Positions 1 through 7,072 of a stretch of 37,222 nucleotides of DNA are shown here, in pieces; within the stretch, counting starts at the first letter, position 1; each line of letters begins with the position of its first letter. This stretch comes from Actinacidiphila cocklensis (GTDB lineage Bacteria; Actinomycetota; Actinomycetes; Streptomycetales; Streptomycetaceae), in contig NZ_CAJSLV010000097.1 of assembly GCF_907177275.1 (NCBI RefSeq), positions 1-37,222 on the forward strand, in the 5' to 3' direction. A model generated the notes under the pieces. It was not told the origin of the DNA, searched no databases, and saw only the letters and a program-made list of their open reading frames with translations. A program made the translations under genes and the position numbers.

Positions 1-98
1 GGCCGGCCCGCGGGGTCTGCGCGCTGGGGAACACGTACGGCGGCTGGGCGGCGGGCAGTGCCGCTGCCACCATCTGCGCGCGGGCCTACGGCAGCTGA
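1..98 (+). CDS. C-terminal end of an unidentified protein (partial)
   Basis: The frame beginning at base 3 is open from the window edge to a TGA at 96-98. It reads as a natural-looking C-terminus containing CALGNTYGGW and TICARAYG, with two cysteines and a Trp spaced in a way I recall from the ends of small streptomycete proteins of unknown function. The start lies outside the window. It converges on the next gene and overlaps its last 13 bases. Without the upstream part I cannot name it, and a chance open frame in GC-rich DNA remains possible. Confidence 0.45.
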   Translation, partial: PARGVCALGNTYGGWAAGSAAATICARAYGS

Positions 99-568
99 CC
101 CGAACCGGTCAACCGCAGCTCCAGCCGGCCCACCGCGGCCCGCACCCCGTCGCCGTACGCGTCCTCCGACAGGTCGCTGCAGGCCCTGCGGGCCAGCCCG
201 AGGTGGCTGCGGGCCAGCCGGTCCTCGCCGACCCGCGCGTAGGCCGCGGCCAGGTTGAGGTGCAGCGCCGGGTAGAAGCCGCGCACCTGGCCGGCCCTGC
301 GATCGTCGCCGGCCCGCTCGGCGGCCACGGTGTCGGCGGCCCGCAGCGCCCGCAGGTCCCAGGACAGCTCGTCCTCCGGGTCGTCCTGGGTGTCGGCCAG
401 GTAGTGGGCGACCGTGCAGCGGTGCAGGGGGTCGCCCTGCTCGCCCAGCTCCGCCCACAGCGCCGTGAGGCGGTTGCGCGCCTCCTCCCGGTCCCCGGCG
501 TGCAGCAGCATCACCACCTGCCCGATCCTGCCCGTCATGGCGTCGTCCGCGGCCGCCGGGTCCCCCAT
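86..568 (-). CDS. Helical-repeat (TPR-like) protein of unknown function
   Basis: A 160-residue soluble protein rich in Ala, Arg, Asp and Leu, made almost wholly of predicted helix. Segments such as LHLNLAAAYARVGEDRLARSH have the small-residue spacing of tetratricopeptide repeats, and the preceding stretch (HYLADTQDDPEDELSWDLRAL) looks like another helix pair. I chose the ATG at 568 because AGGAGG lies five bases upstream; an in-frame ATG at 592 has no such site. There is no signal peptide or membrane segment. It is probably a scaffold or binding protein; the partner is unknown. It lies downstream of ung on the same strand, 33 bases from it, so the two may be co-transcribed. Confidence 0.75.
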   Translation of the reverse strand: MGDPAAADDAMTGRIGQVVMLLHAGDREEARNRLTALWAELGEQGDPLHRCTVAHYLADTQDDPEDELSWDLRALRAADTVAAERAGDDRRAGQVRGFYPALHLNLAAAYARVGEDRLARSHLGLARRACSDLSEDAYGDGVRAAVGRLELRLTGSGQLP

Positions 569-601
569 CGGCGCCTCCTGATGTCCTCGCATCCGATGAC
601 G

Positions 602-1291
602 CTAACCGGCGCGCACCCCGAGATCGGGGATGCGCCAGTCGATCGGCTCGTGCCCCTGCGCCTGGACCGCCGCGTCGATCTGGGTGAAGGGGCGGCTGCC
701 GAGGAAGAGCTTCGCCGACAGCGGCGAGGGGTGCGCGCCCTGGATGACGGTGTGCCGGGCGGTGTCGATCAGCGGCAGCTTCTTCTTGGCGTAGTTGCCC
801 CAGAGAACGAAGACCGCAGGGTCGGTGCGCGCGGAGACCGCGGTGATCACCGCGTCGGTGAACTTCTCCCAGCCCTTGCCCTTGTGCGAGTTGGCCTCCG
901 CCTCGCGGACCGTCAGCACAGCGTTGAGCAGCAGCACCCCCTGCTGCGCCCACGGCAGCAGGTAGCCGTTGTCCGGCACCGGGTGGCCCAGCTCGTCGCG
1001 CATCTCCTTGAAGATGTTGCGCAGCGACGGAGGGGTCCGCACCCCGGGGCGGACGGAGAAGCACAGTCCGTGGCCCTGGCCCTCGCCGTGGTAGGGGTCC
1101 TGGCCCAGGACCAGCACCTTGACCTGGTCGAAGGGCGTCGCCTCCAGCGCCGCGAAGACCTCCTCGCGGGGCGGGAAGACGCGCTGCTCCTTGCGTTCGG
1201 TCTCCACGAACTCGGTGAGCTGCTTGAAGTAGGGCTTGTCCAACTCCTCGCCGAGGACGCTCTGCCAGGAGTCGGGCAGCATGCTGGGCAC
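602..1291 (-). CDS. ung: Uracil-DNA glycosylase, family 1
   Basis: This enzyme removes uracil from DNA as the first step of base-excision repair in the cytoplasm. The 229-residue protein has the family 1 water-activating motif GQDPYHG at residues 63-69 (catalytic Asp65), the uracil-recognition segment LLNAVLTVR at 121-129 (Asn123), and the DNA-intercalation loop HPSPLSA from His187. Length and motif spacing match family 1 enzymes over their whole length. The GTG start at 1291 has GGAGG nine bases upstream; an ATG three codons later is an alternative. An inverted repeat (1303-1339) lies in the leader just upstream of that ribosome-binding site. Confidence 0.97.
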   Translation of the reverse strand: MPSMLPDSWQSVLGEELDKPYFKQLTEFVETERKEQRVFPPREEVFAALEATPFDQVKVLVLGQDPYHGEGQGHGLCFSVRPGVRTPPSLRNIFKEMRDELGHPVPDNGYLLPWAQQGVLLLNAVLTVREAEANSHKGKGWEKFTDAVITAVSARTDPAVFVLWGNYAKKKLPLIDTARHTVIQGAHPSPLSAKLFLGSRPFTQIDAAVQAQGHEPIDWRIPDLGVRAG

Positions 1292-1302
1292 GTCGGGAAC
1301 CT

Positions 1303-1339
1303 CCGGTACGCGATCCGTTACTGCGTCAGAACGTACCGG
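1303..1339 (-). repeat. Inverted repeat in the ung leader
   Basis: Arms CCGGTACG (1303-1310) and CGTACCGG (1332-1339) are perfectly complementary across 21 bases. On the minus strand the second arm runs into the GGAGG ribosome-binding site of ung, so an RNA hairpin here could touch translation initiation. It could equally be a regulator-binding site. No known family motif is evident. Confidence 0.45.
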
Positions 1340-1370
1340 CAGGCACTGACAGTGCCCGCATCGCGACCAC

Positions 1371-1404
1371 CGCCCGCCACCGGGGACCGTCCCGGGGGCG
1401 GGCG
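1371..1404 (-). terminator. Hairpin terminator after the SDR operon
   Basis: Eight-base perfect outer arms (CGCCCGCC at 1371-1378, GGCGGGCG at 1397-1404) enclose a further partly paired GGGA/TCCC segment. It starts 17 bases after the stop of the 1422-2198 gene. There is no T-tract, as is usual for actinobacterial terminators. Confidence 0.65.
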
Positions 1405-1421
1405 CCGCGCGGCAGCGGCGG

Positions 1422-2198
1422 TCAGGCGCCGCCCGCGCGCAGGAAGAGCCCGCCGTCGATCACCAGGTTCTGCCCGGTGATCCAGCCGGCCTCGTCGCCG
1501 AGCAGGAAGGCGGCGGCGCCGCCGATGTCCTCGGGCACGCCGAGCCGCCCGAGCGGGTAGCCGGCCGCCGCCTCCTCCTCGCGGCCCTCGTAGAGCGCGG
1601 CGGCGAACTTCGTCTTGACCACCGCGGGGGCGATGGAGTTGACCCGCACGCCGGGCGCCATCTCGGCGGCCAGTTGCACGGTCAGGTTGACCATCGCGGC
1701 CTTGCTGATGCCGTAGGCGCCGATGAAGGGCGAGGGCGCGAGCCCGGCGATCGAGGTGATGTTCAAGATCGCGCCGCCGTTGTCCTTCTGCCAGGCCTTC
1801 CACGTCTGCTGGGCGAAGCCGAGCGCGGAGATCACGTTGGTCTCGTAGACCTTGCGGGCCACACCGAGGTCGAGGTCGGCGAGCAGGCCGTAGACGGGGT
1901 TGGTGCCGGCGTTGTTGGCCAGGTAGTCGACCCGGCCGAAGGCCTCCATGGTGCGTTCGACGGCGACCGCCTGGTGGGCCTCGTCGTGGGCCTTGCCCGC
2001 GACGCCGATCGCCCGGTCGGGGCCGAGCCGCTCGACGGCCTCCTTGAGGGCGTCCTCGTTGCGGCCGGTGATGCACACCCGGTCGCCGCGGGCGACCAGG
2101 GCCTGCGCGATGCCGAAGCCGATGCCGCGGCTCGCGCCGGTGACCAGGGCGACCCTGCCGGTGTCGGCGGCGGGGGTGGTGCTGGGGAGCTGGGTCAT
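1422..2198 (-). CDS. Short-chain dehydrogenase/reductase (SDR), FabG-like
   Basis: A 258-residue classical SDR that interconverts a ketone and an alcohol with a nicotinamide cofactor; the substrate is not evident. Visible motifs are the Rossmann glycine motif TGASRGIG (20-27), NNAG (95-98), the catalytic Ser149, Tyr162 and Lys166, and the C-terminal cofactor-binding PEDIGGAAAFLLGDEAGWITGQNLVIDGG. The basic residue Arg46 at the end of the second strand favours NADP(H). It begins 20 bases after the stop of the upstream SDR gene and is probably co-transcribed with it. Unlike that neighbour it may prefer NADP(H), which would suit two different redox steps. A hairpin follows its stop codon. Confidence 0.92.
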   Translation of the reverse strand: MTQLPSTTPAADTGRVALVTGASRGIGFGIAQALVARGDRVCITGRNEDALKEAVERLGPDRAIGVAGKAHDEAHQAVAVERTMEAFGRVDYLANNAGTNPVYGLLADLDLGVARKVYETNVISALGFAQQTWKAWQKDNGGAILNITSIAGLAPSPFIGAYGISKAAMVNLTVQLAAEMAPGVRVNSIAPAVVKTKFAAALYEGREEEAAAGYPLGRLGVPEDIGGAAAFLLGDEAGWITGQNLVIDGGLFLRAGGA

Positions 2199-2218
2199 GA
2201 TGTCGGGCCTCCGGCCGG

Positions 2219-2980
2219 TCAGTTGAGCGGGCCGCCGGCCACGTACAGCACCTGGCCCGAGACGAACCCGGCGTCGTCGCCCGTGAAGAAGGCGATGGCG
2301 CCCGCGACGTCCGCGGGCCTGCCGACCCGCTGGACCGGGATCTGGGTGGCTGCGGCGGTCTGGAAGTCCTCGAAGTCCATGCCGACCCGGGCGGCGGTGG
2401 CGGCGGTCATGTCGGTGACGATGAAGCCGGGTGCCACGGCGTTGGCGGTGACGCCGAACTTGCCCAGTTCGATGGCGAGGGTCTTGGTGAAGCCCTGCAG
2501 GCCGGCCTTGGCGGCGGCGTAGTTGGCCTGGCCGCGGTTGCCCAGCGCGGAGGACGAGGAGAGGTTGACCACCCGGCCGAAGTGCGCGTCGACCATGTGG
2601 CTCTGGACGGCGCGGGTCATCAGGAAGGCGCCGCGCAGGTGGACGTTCATGACGGTGTCCCAGTCGCCCGGGCTCATCTTGAACAGCAGGTTGTCGCGGA
2701 GCACCCCCGCGTTGTTGACCAGGACGGTCGGCTTGCCCAGTTCCGCGGCGACCCTGGCGACGGCGGCCTCGACCTGCGCCTCGTCCGACACGTCGGCGCC
2801 CACCGCGACGGCCCGGCCGCCGGCCGCGGTGATGGTCTCGACGGTGTCCTTGCAGGCGCTCTCGTCGAGGTCGAGTACGGCGACGGCGCGGCCCTGCTCG
2901 GCCAGCCGCACCGCGGTGGCGGCGCCGATTCCGCGGGCGGCGCCGGTGACGATCGCGACGCGCTGCTCGGTGCTGGACAT
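2219..2980 (-). CDS. fabG: 3-oxoacyl-ACP/acyl-CoA reductase family SDR (FabG-like)
   Basis: A 253-residue classical SDR with TGAARGIG (12-19), NNAG (89-92), a Ser run at 141-144 carrying the catalytic Ser, Tyr154 and Lys158, and the family-typical GRPADVAGAIAFFTGDDAGFVSGQVLYVAGG tail. Asp37 after the second strand suggests NAD(H), which fits a fatty-acid degradation enzyme better than the NADPH-dependent FabG of synthesis. It is the first gene of a two-SDR operon. The TetR-type operator at 3028-3041 lies about 50 bases upstream of the ATG, which has a CAGATG context preceded by AGGAGAACAG. The fabG name reflects family similarity only. Confidence 0.93.
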   Translation of the reverse strand: MSSTEQRVAIVTGAARGIGAATAVRLAEQGRAVAVLDLDESACKDTVETITAAGGRAVAVGADVSDEAQVEAAVARVAAELGKPTVLVNNAGVLRDNLLFKMSPGDWDTVMNVHLRGAFLMTRAVQSHMVDAHFGRVVNLSSSSALGNRGQANYAAAKAGLQGFTKTLAIELGKFGVTANAVAPGFIVTDMTAATAARVGMDFEDFQTAAATQIPVQRVGRPADVAGAIAFFTGDDAGFVSGQVLYVAGGPLN

Positions 2981-3027
2981 CTGTTCTCCTCAGCCCTGTG
3001 GTGCGGCCGCGCCGCGTTCTCGACGCA

Positions 3028-3041
3028 TGAGCGACCGCTTA
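3028..3041. promoter_or_regulatory. Candidate TetR-type operator upstream of the SDR operon
   Basis: TGAGCGACCGCTTA is a near-perfect palindrome (10 of 14 positions symmetrical, form TRAGCG-N2-CGCTYA). Actinobacterial TetR regulators of fatty-acid and polyketide-type genes often bind sites of this AAGCG/CGCTT type. It sits 48-61 bases before the fabG-like start, where a promoter should be. No TetR gene lies in the window, so the regulator would act from elsewhere. Confidence 0.4.
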
Positions 3042-3152
3042 GTAGGTCCCGTTGCCGAAACCGTAGGAGGACAGTGACCCAGTGTCAACGCCACCACGGG
3101 CGATGTGCTTCAGCGCACCGGACGGCCGGGAGTGCGGGAGCGCCGCGCGGGG

Positions 3153-3536
3153 TCAGCGGACCAGCAGGTCGAGCAGCCGGTCCACCTCGGCCCGCGGGTC
3201 CGCGGTCAGCCCGGTGTGGATCGGGCCGGGCTGCACGATGGTGCTGCGCGGCGCGGTCAGCCAGCGGAAGCGCCGCCCGGGGTCGTCGCCGCCCGCCTGG
3301 CCCGCGTCCTCACCGCCGGTGCAGATCTCCTGGTAGCCGCGCAGTGCGGCCCGCACGCCGGCCACGTCCACTTCGGGGTCGAGGCAGCGCAGCCGGGCCT
3401 CGTCCAGGTGCACCCGCGCGCCGACGAAGGCGGCGGCCCGGCAGTAGACCAGCACCCCGGCGTTGATCATCTCGCCGCGCTCGATCCGCGGCACCACGCG
3501 CACCAGCGCGTACTCGAACACGTCCCGCCCGCCCAT
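3153..3536 (-). CDS. DUF3037 domain protein, partner of the HipA-like kinase
   Basis: A 127-residue soluble protein. The N-terminal segment DVFEYALVRVVPRIERGEMINAGVLVYC followed by a conserved-looking DEARLRCLDPEVDV is characteristic of DUF3037, a family of unknown function. The ATG at 3536 shares one base with the TGA of the upstream HipA-like gene (TGATG), so the two should be translated by the same ribosomes in a fixed ratio. A longer in-frame start at 3572 would lie inside that gene and is unlikely. DUF3037 genes are commonly found beside HipA-like kinases, which suggests a substrate, regulator or antidote of the kinase, but no biochemical role is established. Confidence 0.85.
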   Translation of the reverse strand: MGGRDVFEYALVRVVPRIERGEMINAGVLVYCRAAAFVGARVHLDEARLRCLDPEVDVAGVRAALRGYQEICTGGEDAGQAGGDDPGRRFRWLTAPRSTIVQPGPIHTGLTADPRAEVDRLLDLLVR

Positions 3537-4354
3537 CAGGCGTTCTTCCCCTCGACCCAGGTACGCAGCCACTCCGGCGGCGGCTGCCGGTCACGCTGCA
3601 CCGGGGCGAGCGTGATCCGTTCGTGGACGTCCGCCGCCCGGGCGGCCAGCAGTTCCGCGTACGCCCGGCGTACGTCGTCGGGCGTGTCGAAGCCCGGCTC
3701 GTCGGCCAGCCACTCGTCGGGGACCAGCGCGGTGACCTCGGCGAGCAGGTCGGCGGTCACCAGCGGCGCCAGTTCCGCCGCGGCGGCGGCCGGCTGCGGC
3801 GAGAAGCGGGACAGGGCGTGGTCGGAGGCGTCGTAGGCCTTCGCGGACGCGGTCTGCGCGGTCTTCCAGTTGTGGTGCCAGATCAGCGAGGCGCCGTGGT
3901 CGATCAGCCAGACGTTGCGGTGCCACACCAGCAGGTTGGGGTTGCGCCACGACCTGTCGACGTTGCCGATCAGCGCGTCGAACCAGACGATGCGGCTCGC
4001 CTCCGCGGGCTCGACGCCGAAGACCAGCGGGTCGAAGCCGAGGGAGCCCGGCAGGAAGTCCATGCCCAGGTTCAGGCCGCCGCTGGCCCGCAGCAGGTCC
4101 TGGATCTCCTCGTCCGGCTCGCCGAGGCCGATGATCGGGTCGAAGTCGAAGCGGACCAGCTCCGGCACCCGCAGTCCGAGCCTGCGGCCCAGTTCACCGG
4201 CGATCACCTCGGCGATCAGCGCCTTGCGGCCCTGGGCGGCGCCGCTGAACTTCACCACGTACGTGCCCAGGTCGTCGGCCTCGACCACACCGGGCACCGA
4301 GCCACCCTCGCGCAGCGGCGTCACATAGCGGATGCCCGTCACGTCTCTCAGCAT
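3536..4354 (-). CDS. HipA-like protein kinase fold protein
   Basis: A 272-residue protein with the core of the HipA-type kinase fold but shorter than E. coli HipA (about 440 residues), as in the HipA_2 group. It has a likely ATP-anchoring YVVKFSG (Lys35) with an acidic partner in the following helix (Glu49), a catalytic loop NVDRSWRNPN (131-140, Asp133 and Asn138) and a metal-binding IDHG (Asp152), so it is probably catalytically competent. There is no HipB-type antitoxin gene next to it; the coupled partner is the DUF3037 protein. The start shows no ribosome-binding site. A TAACCT hexamer (minus strand, 4361-4366) six bases upstream suggests a leaderless mRNA. The phosphorylated target is unknown. 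Confidence 0.88.
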   Translation of the reverse strand: MLRDVTGIRYVTPLREGGSVPGVVEADDLGTYVVKFSGAAQGRKALIAEVIAGELGRRLGLRVPELVRFDFDPIIGLGEPDEEIQDLLRASGGLNLGMDFLPGSLGFDPLVFGVEPAEASRIVWFDALIGNVDRSWRNPNLLVWHRNVWLIDHGASLIWHHNWKTAQTASAKAYDASDHALSRFSPQPAAAAAELAPLVTADLLAEVTALVPDEWLADEPGFDTPDDVRRAYAELLAARAADVHERITLAPVQRDRQPPPEWLRTWVEGKNA

Positions 4355-4414
4355 TGCCCCAGGTTAGCGGCGGTCCGGCGGGCCGCTGACGGCCGGTGGC
4401 CGAGTGGCTGCTGC

Positions 4415-4442
4415 GACGCCCGGGGGAATTCCCCCGCGCGTC
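4415..4442. repeat. Strong palindrome between the HipA-like and Rieske genes
   Basis: GACGC-C-CGGGGG-AATT-CCCCCG-C-GCGTC: a perfect 16-base core palindrome (4421-4436) plus five further paired bases on each side after one mismatch. It lies in a divergent intergenic region, so it cannot be a simple terminator of either gene. It may be an operator or cruciform. Two TGAACGGA copies follow (4445-4452 and 4473-4480). Confidence 0.5.
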
Positions 4443-4549
4443 GTTGAACGGATCACGGTGACCGCCCGTATGAACGGACACGCGTGGCCACACGCCGCGG
4501 GCGGCCAGGACACCGCCGCCCGGCCCCACCAGCGGACAGGATGCAGCTC

Positions 4550-5056
4550 ATGGCCGAAAACCCCGGACCCTCCATGCCCCCGACCCGCCGCACGGTCTTC
4601 GCGGCCGCGGGCGGTGCCGGGCTCGCCGCCGTACTCACCGCGTGCGGGTCCGACTCGGACTCGGGGTCGTCCGCGGACGCGCCCTCCTCCTCCTTCGGAG
4701 CCGACTCCGGTACGCCGTCGGCCTCCTCCTCCGCGTCGCCCTCCGACGCCTCCGGCGGTGCGGGCGGGGGCACCCCGCTGGGCAAGACCGCGGACATCCC
4801 GGTCGGCGGCGGGAAGGTCTTCGCCGACCAGAAGGTGGTCGTCACCCAGCCGACGGCCGGCCAGTTCAAGGCCTTCTCCGCGATCTGCACCCACCAGGGC
4901 TGCGTCGTCGCGGACGTCTCGGACGGCACGATCAACTGCCACTGCCACGGCAGCAAGTTCCACGCCGCCGACGGCTCCGTGGCCCACGGCCCCGCCACCA
5001 GCCCGCTGCCCGCCCAGTCGGTCACCGTCTCGGGCGACAGCGTCACGCTGGCCTGA
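4550..5056 (+). CDS. Tat-exported Rieske [2Fe-2S] lipoprotein
   Basis: A 168-residue exported iron-sulfur protein. The N-terminus has the twin-arginine motif TRRTVFAAAG (Arg13-Arg14) and a lipobox LTAC with Cys32 as the lipidated residue. A Ser/Gly/Ala-rich linker follows (33-76), then a compact Rieske domain. Box 1 is CTHQGC (113-118) and box 2 CHCHGS (130-135), giving cluster ligands Cys113, His115, Cys130 and His133 and the disulfide pair Cys118/Cys132. It is therefore a membrane-anchored extracytoplasmic electron carrier. No cytochrome or oxygenase partner lies nearby and the redox partner is unknown. GGACAGG precedes the ATG at 4550; an ATG at 4541 is a less likely start. Confidence 0.93.
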   Translation: MAENPGPSMPPTRRTVFAAAGGAGLAAVLTACGSDSDSGSSADAPSSSFGADSGTPSASSSASPSDASGGAGGGTPLGKTADIPVGGGKVFADQKVVVTQPTAGQFKAFSAICTHQGCVVADVSDGTINCHCHGSKFHAADGSVAHGPATSPLPAQSVTVSGDSVTLA

Positions 5057-5080
5057 CCCGGCAGGCCGGTCCTCACCCGG

Positions 5081-5983
5081 TCAGCAGTAGTCGCGCGCCG
5101 CGGTCCCGAGGGCGTCCACCGCCGCCCTGATCGCCGGGCGGCGGTCGGCGTCCTCGCGCCACACGGCGTAGACATGGCGCCGCATGGTGTGGCGTACGGG
5201 CACCACCCGTACGCCACCCGGCATCGGATCGCGGCCCAGCCGCGGGATCACGGCGACACCGAGCCCCGCGGCGACCAGCGCCAGCACGGTCGCGTGCTCC
5301 TCGGCGTGGTGCGCGACCCGCGGTTCTATCCCCTTGCCGCGCAAGGTGAACAGCAGCCACTCGTGGCAGAAGCCGCCGTCCGGCCAGGCGATCCAGGAGT
5401 CCTGCGCCAGTTCGTCGAGGTCGATCTGCTCGCGGTCCTCCAGCGGGTGTCCCGCCGGCAGCGCCACGTCCACGATGTCGTCGAAGAGCGGCGCCTTGGC
5501 CAGTCCGCCGGGCAGCGACAGCGGCTTGTTGTACCAGTCGAGGACGACCGCGAGGTCGATGTCGCCGCGGTTGAGGCGGGCGAGCGAGTCGTGCGGCTCC
5601 AGCTCGTGCACCATCGTCCGCAGCTGCGGGTGCTCGCGCCGCAGCTCGGTGAGCGCGGCGGGGAACAGCCCGCGCACCGCGGTGGGGAAGGCGCCGGCGA
5701 TCAGGTCGCCGAGCGCGGCCCCGCGGTGCGCCTCCAGGTCGGCGTGCGCCAGCTCGACGAGCGACAGGATCCGCTCGGCGTGCCCCGACAGCAGCCGTCC
5801 CGCGTCGGTGAGCCGGACCCCGCGGCCGCTCTTGGCCAGCAGCGACTGCCCGGTCTCCCGCTCCAGCTTGGCCATCTGCTGCGAGACCGCGGACGTGGTC
5901 ACGCTGAGGACGTCGGCGGCGGCGCTCACCGAGCCGTAGGTGTCGATGGCGTGCAGGATGCGGAGGCGTTCCAGGCTCAACAT
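5081..5983 (-). CDS. LysR family transcriptional regulator
   Basis: A 300-residue LysR protein. The winged helix-turn-helix occupies residues 1-62 (LERLRILHAIDTYGSVSAAADVLSVTTSAVSQQMAKLE), and the periplasmic-binding-protein-like effector domain runs from about 90 to 290. It is divergent from the EamA transporter at 6056, with 72 bases between starts, and LysR proteins normally control such a neighbour. A TAGTAT hexamer (minus strand, 5991-5996) lies seven bases before the ATG and there is no ribosome-binding site, so the mRNA is probably leaderless. The inducer is unknown; an amino acid or metabolite exported by the neighbour would be the natural guess. Confidence 0.93.
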   Translation of the reverse strand: MLSLERLRILHAIDTYGSVSAAADVLSVTTSAVSQQMAKLERETGQSLLAKSGRGVRLTDAGRLLSGHAERILSLVELAHADLEAHRGAALGDLIAGAFPTAVRGLFPAALTELRREHPQLRTMVHELEPHDSLARLNRGDIDLAVVLDWYNKPLSLPGGLAKAPLFDDIVDVALPAGHPLEDREQIDLDELAQDSWIAWPDGGFCHEWLLFTLRGKGIEPRVAHHAEEHATVLALVAAGLGVAVIPRLGRDPMPGGVRVVPVRHTMRRHVYAVWREDADRRPAIRAAVDALGTAARDYC

Positions 5984-6055
5984 GTAAGAAATACTACGCT
6001 GACTGTGTACGAAATCTCGCTTGTTCTACGAGGTCCCAGCCGTCATCGTGAGTGC

Positions 6056-7072
6056 ATGACCGCACCTGCCGAGAGCCGATCCGCCGTCGCCGCTCCCCCG
6101 CCCGCACCCGCCGCCGCACCTTCGGCTGCACCTGCCGCCGCACCTGGGGACGTGGCCGCACCCGCGCGCCGGTCCGCGGTCGACTGGCGGATCCGCTTCG
6201 CCGTGCTCGGTCTGATCTGGGGGTTCAGCTTCCTGTTCATGAAGGTGGGCAACGAGGCCTTCGCCCCACTCCAGGTGACGCTGGGCCGGATGGTCTTCGG
6301 CACAGCGGTGCTCGCCGCGGCGGTCGCGGTCAAGCGGGAGCGGCTGCCGCGCTCACCGCGGACCTGGCTGCATCTGACGGTCGCGGCCTTCCTGCTCAAC
6401 TCCCTGCCGTTCACGCTGTTCGCGACCGCCGAGCAGACCATCCCGTCGATGCTGGCCGGGATATGCAACGCGGCCACCCCGCTGTTCTCGATGCTTGTCT
6501 CGCTCGTCGCGCTGTCCGAGGACCGGCCGTCCAGGGAGCGCTTCGCGGGCGTCGGCCTCGGCTTCATCGGGGTGCTGACGGTGCTCGGCGCCTGGCAGGG
6601 CTTCTCGGGCCAGGACCCGAAGGGCACCCTGATGGCACTGACCGCCGCAGTCAGCTACGCGATCGGCTGGGCGTATGTGCGCCGCACCCTCACCAGCACC
6701 GGCAGCTCGCACCTGGCGGTGTCCGCGAGCCAGTTGCTGCTGGGCACGGTGCAGCTGCTGGTGGTCACGCCCTTCTTCACCTCGATGCCGGACAGCTGGC
6801 CCGCGAAGTCGGTCCTGTCGGTGCTGGCGCTGGGCGCCCTGGGCACCGGTGTGGCGTTCCTGATCCAGTACGGCCTGGTCGCGGAGAAGGGGCCGACGAT
6901 CGGCGCGATGGTGACGTATCTGATACCCATCGTGGCGACCACCGCCGGCGTCACCCTGCTCGGCGAGACCCTGCACTGGAACGAACCGGTCGGAGCGGTG
7001 GTCATCCTGGTCGGTGCCGCGCTCACCCAGCGCCGCCCGAAGCCGCGGCCTGCCCCCGAGGCTCAGCCGTAA
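6056..7072 (+). CDS. EamA-family (DMT superfamily) exporter
   Basis: A 338-residue inner-membrane protein with about ten membrane helices in two EamA repeats (roughly residues 47-175 and 190-330). The repeat signature LGLIWGFSFLFMKVGNEAFAPLQVTLGRM opens the first repeat. A 40-residue cytoplasmic N-terminus made of Ala/Pro repeats precedes it. EamA proteins export amino acids or other small metabolites; the substrate is not predictable. There is no ribosome-binding site at the ATG, but a CATCGT hexamer lies six bases upstream (leaderless start likely). It is divergent from the LysR gene, probably its regulator, and its last 10 bases overlap the end of the convergent MocR gene. Confidence 0.92.
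   Translation: MTAPAESRSAVAAPPPAPAAAPSAAPAAAPGDVAAPARRSAVDWRIRFAVLGLIWGFSFLFMKVGNEAFAPLQVTLGRMVFGTAVLAAAVAVKRERLPRSPRTWLHLTVAAFLLNSLPFTLFATAEQTIPSMLAGICNAATPLFSMLVSLVALSEDRPSRERFAGVGLGFIGVLTVLGAWQGFSGQDPKGTLMALTAAVSYAIGWAYVRRTLTSTGSSHLAVSASQLLLGTVQLLVVTPFFTSMPDSWPAKSVLSVLALGALGTGVAFLIQYGLVAEKGPTIGAMVTYLIPIVATTAGVTLLGETLHWNEPVGAVVILVGAALTQRRPKPRPAPEAQP

Noticed and set aside
4395..4470. A tRNA-like stretch (GGTGGCCGAGTGG followed by a hairpin and GTTGAAC)
   Set aside because: No acceptor stem, anticodon arm or proper T-loop can be formed; the resemblance is limited to a D-loop-like string beside a palindrome.
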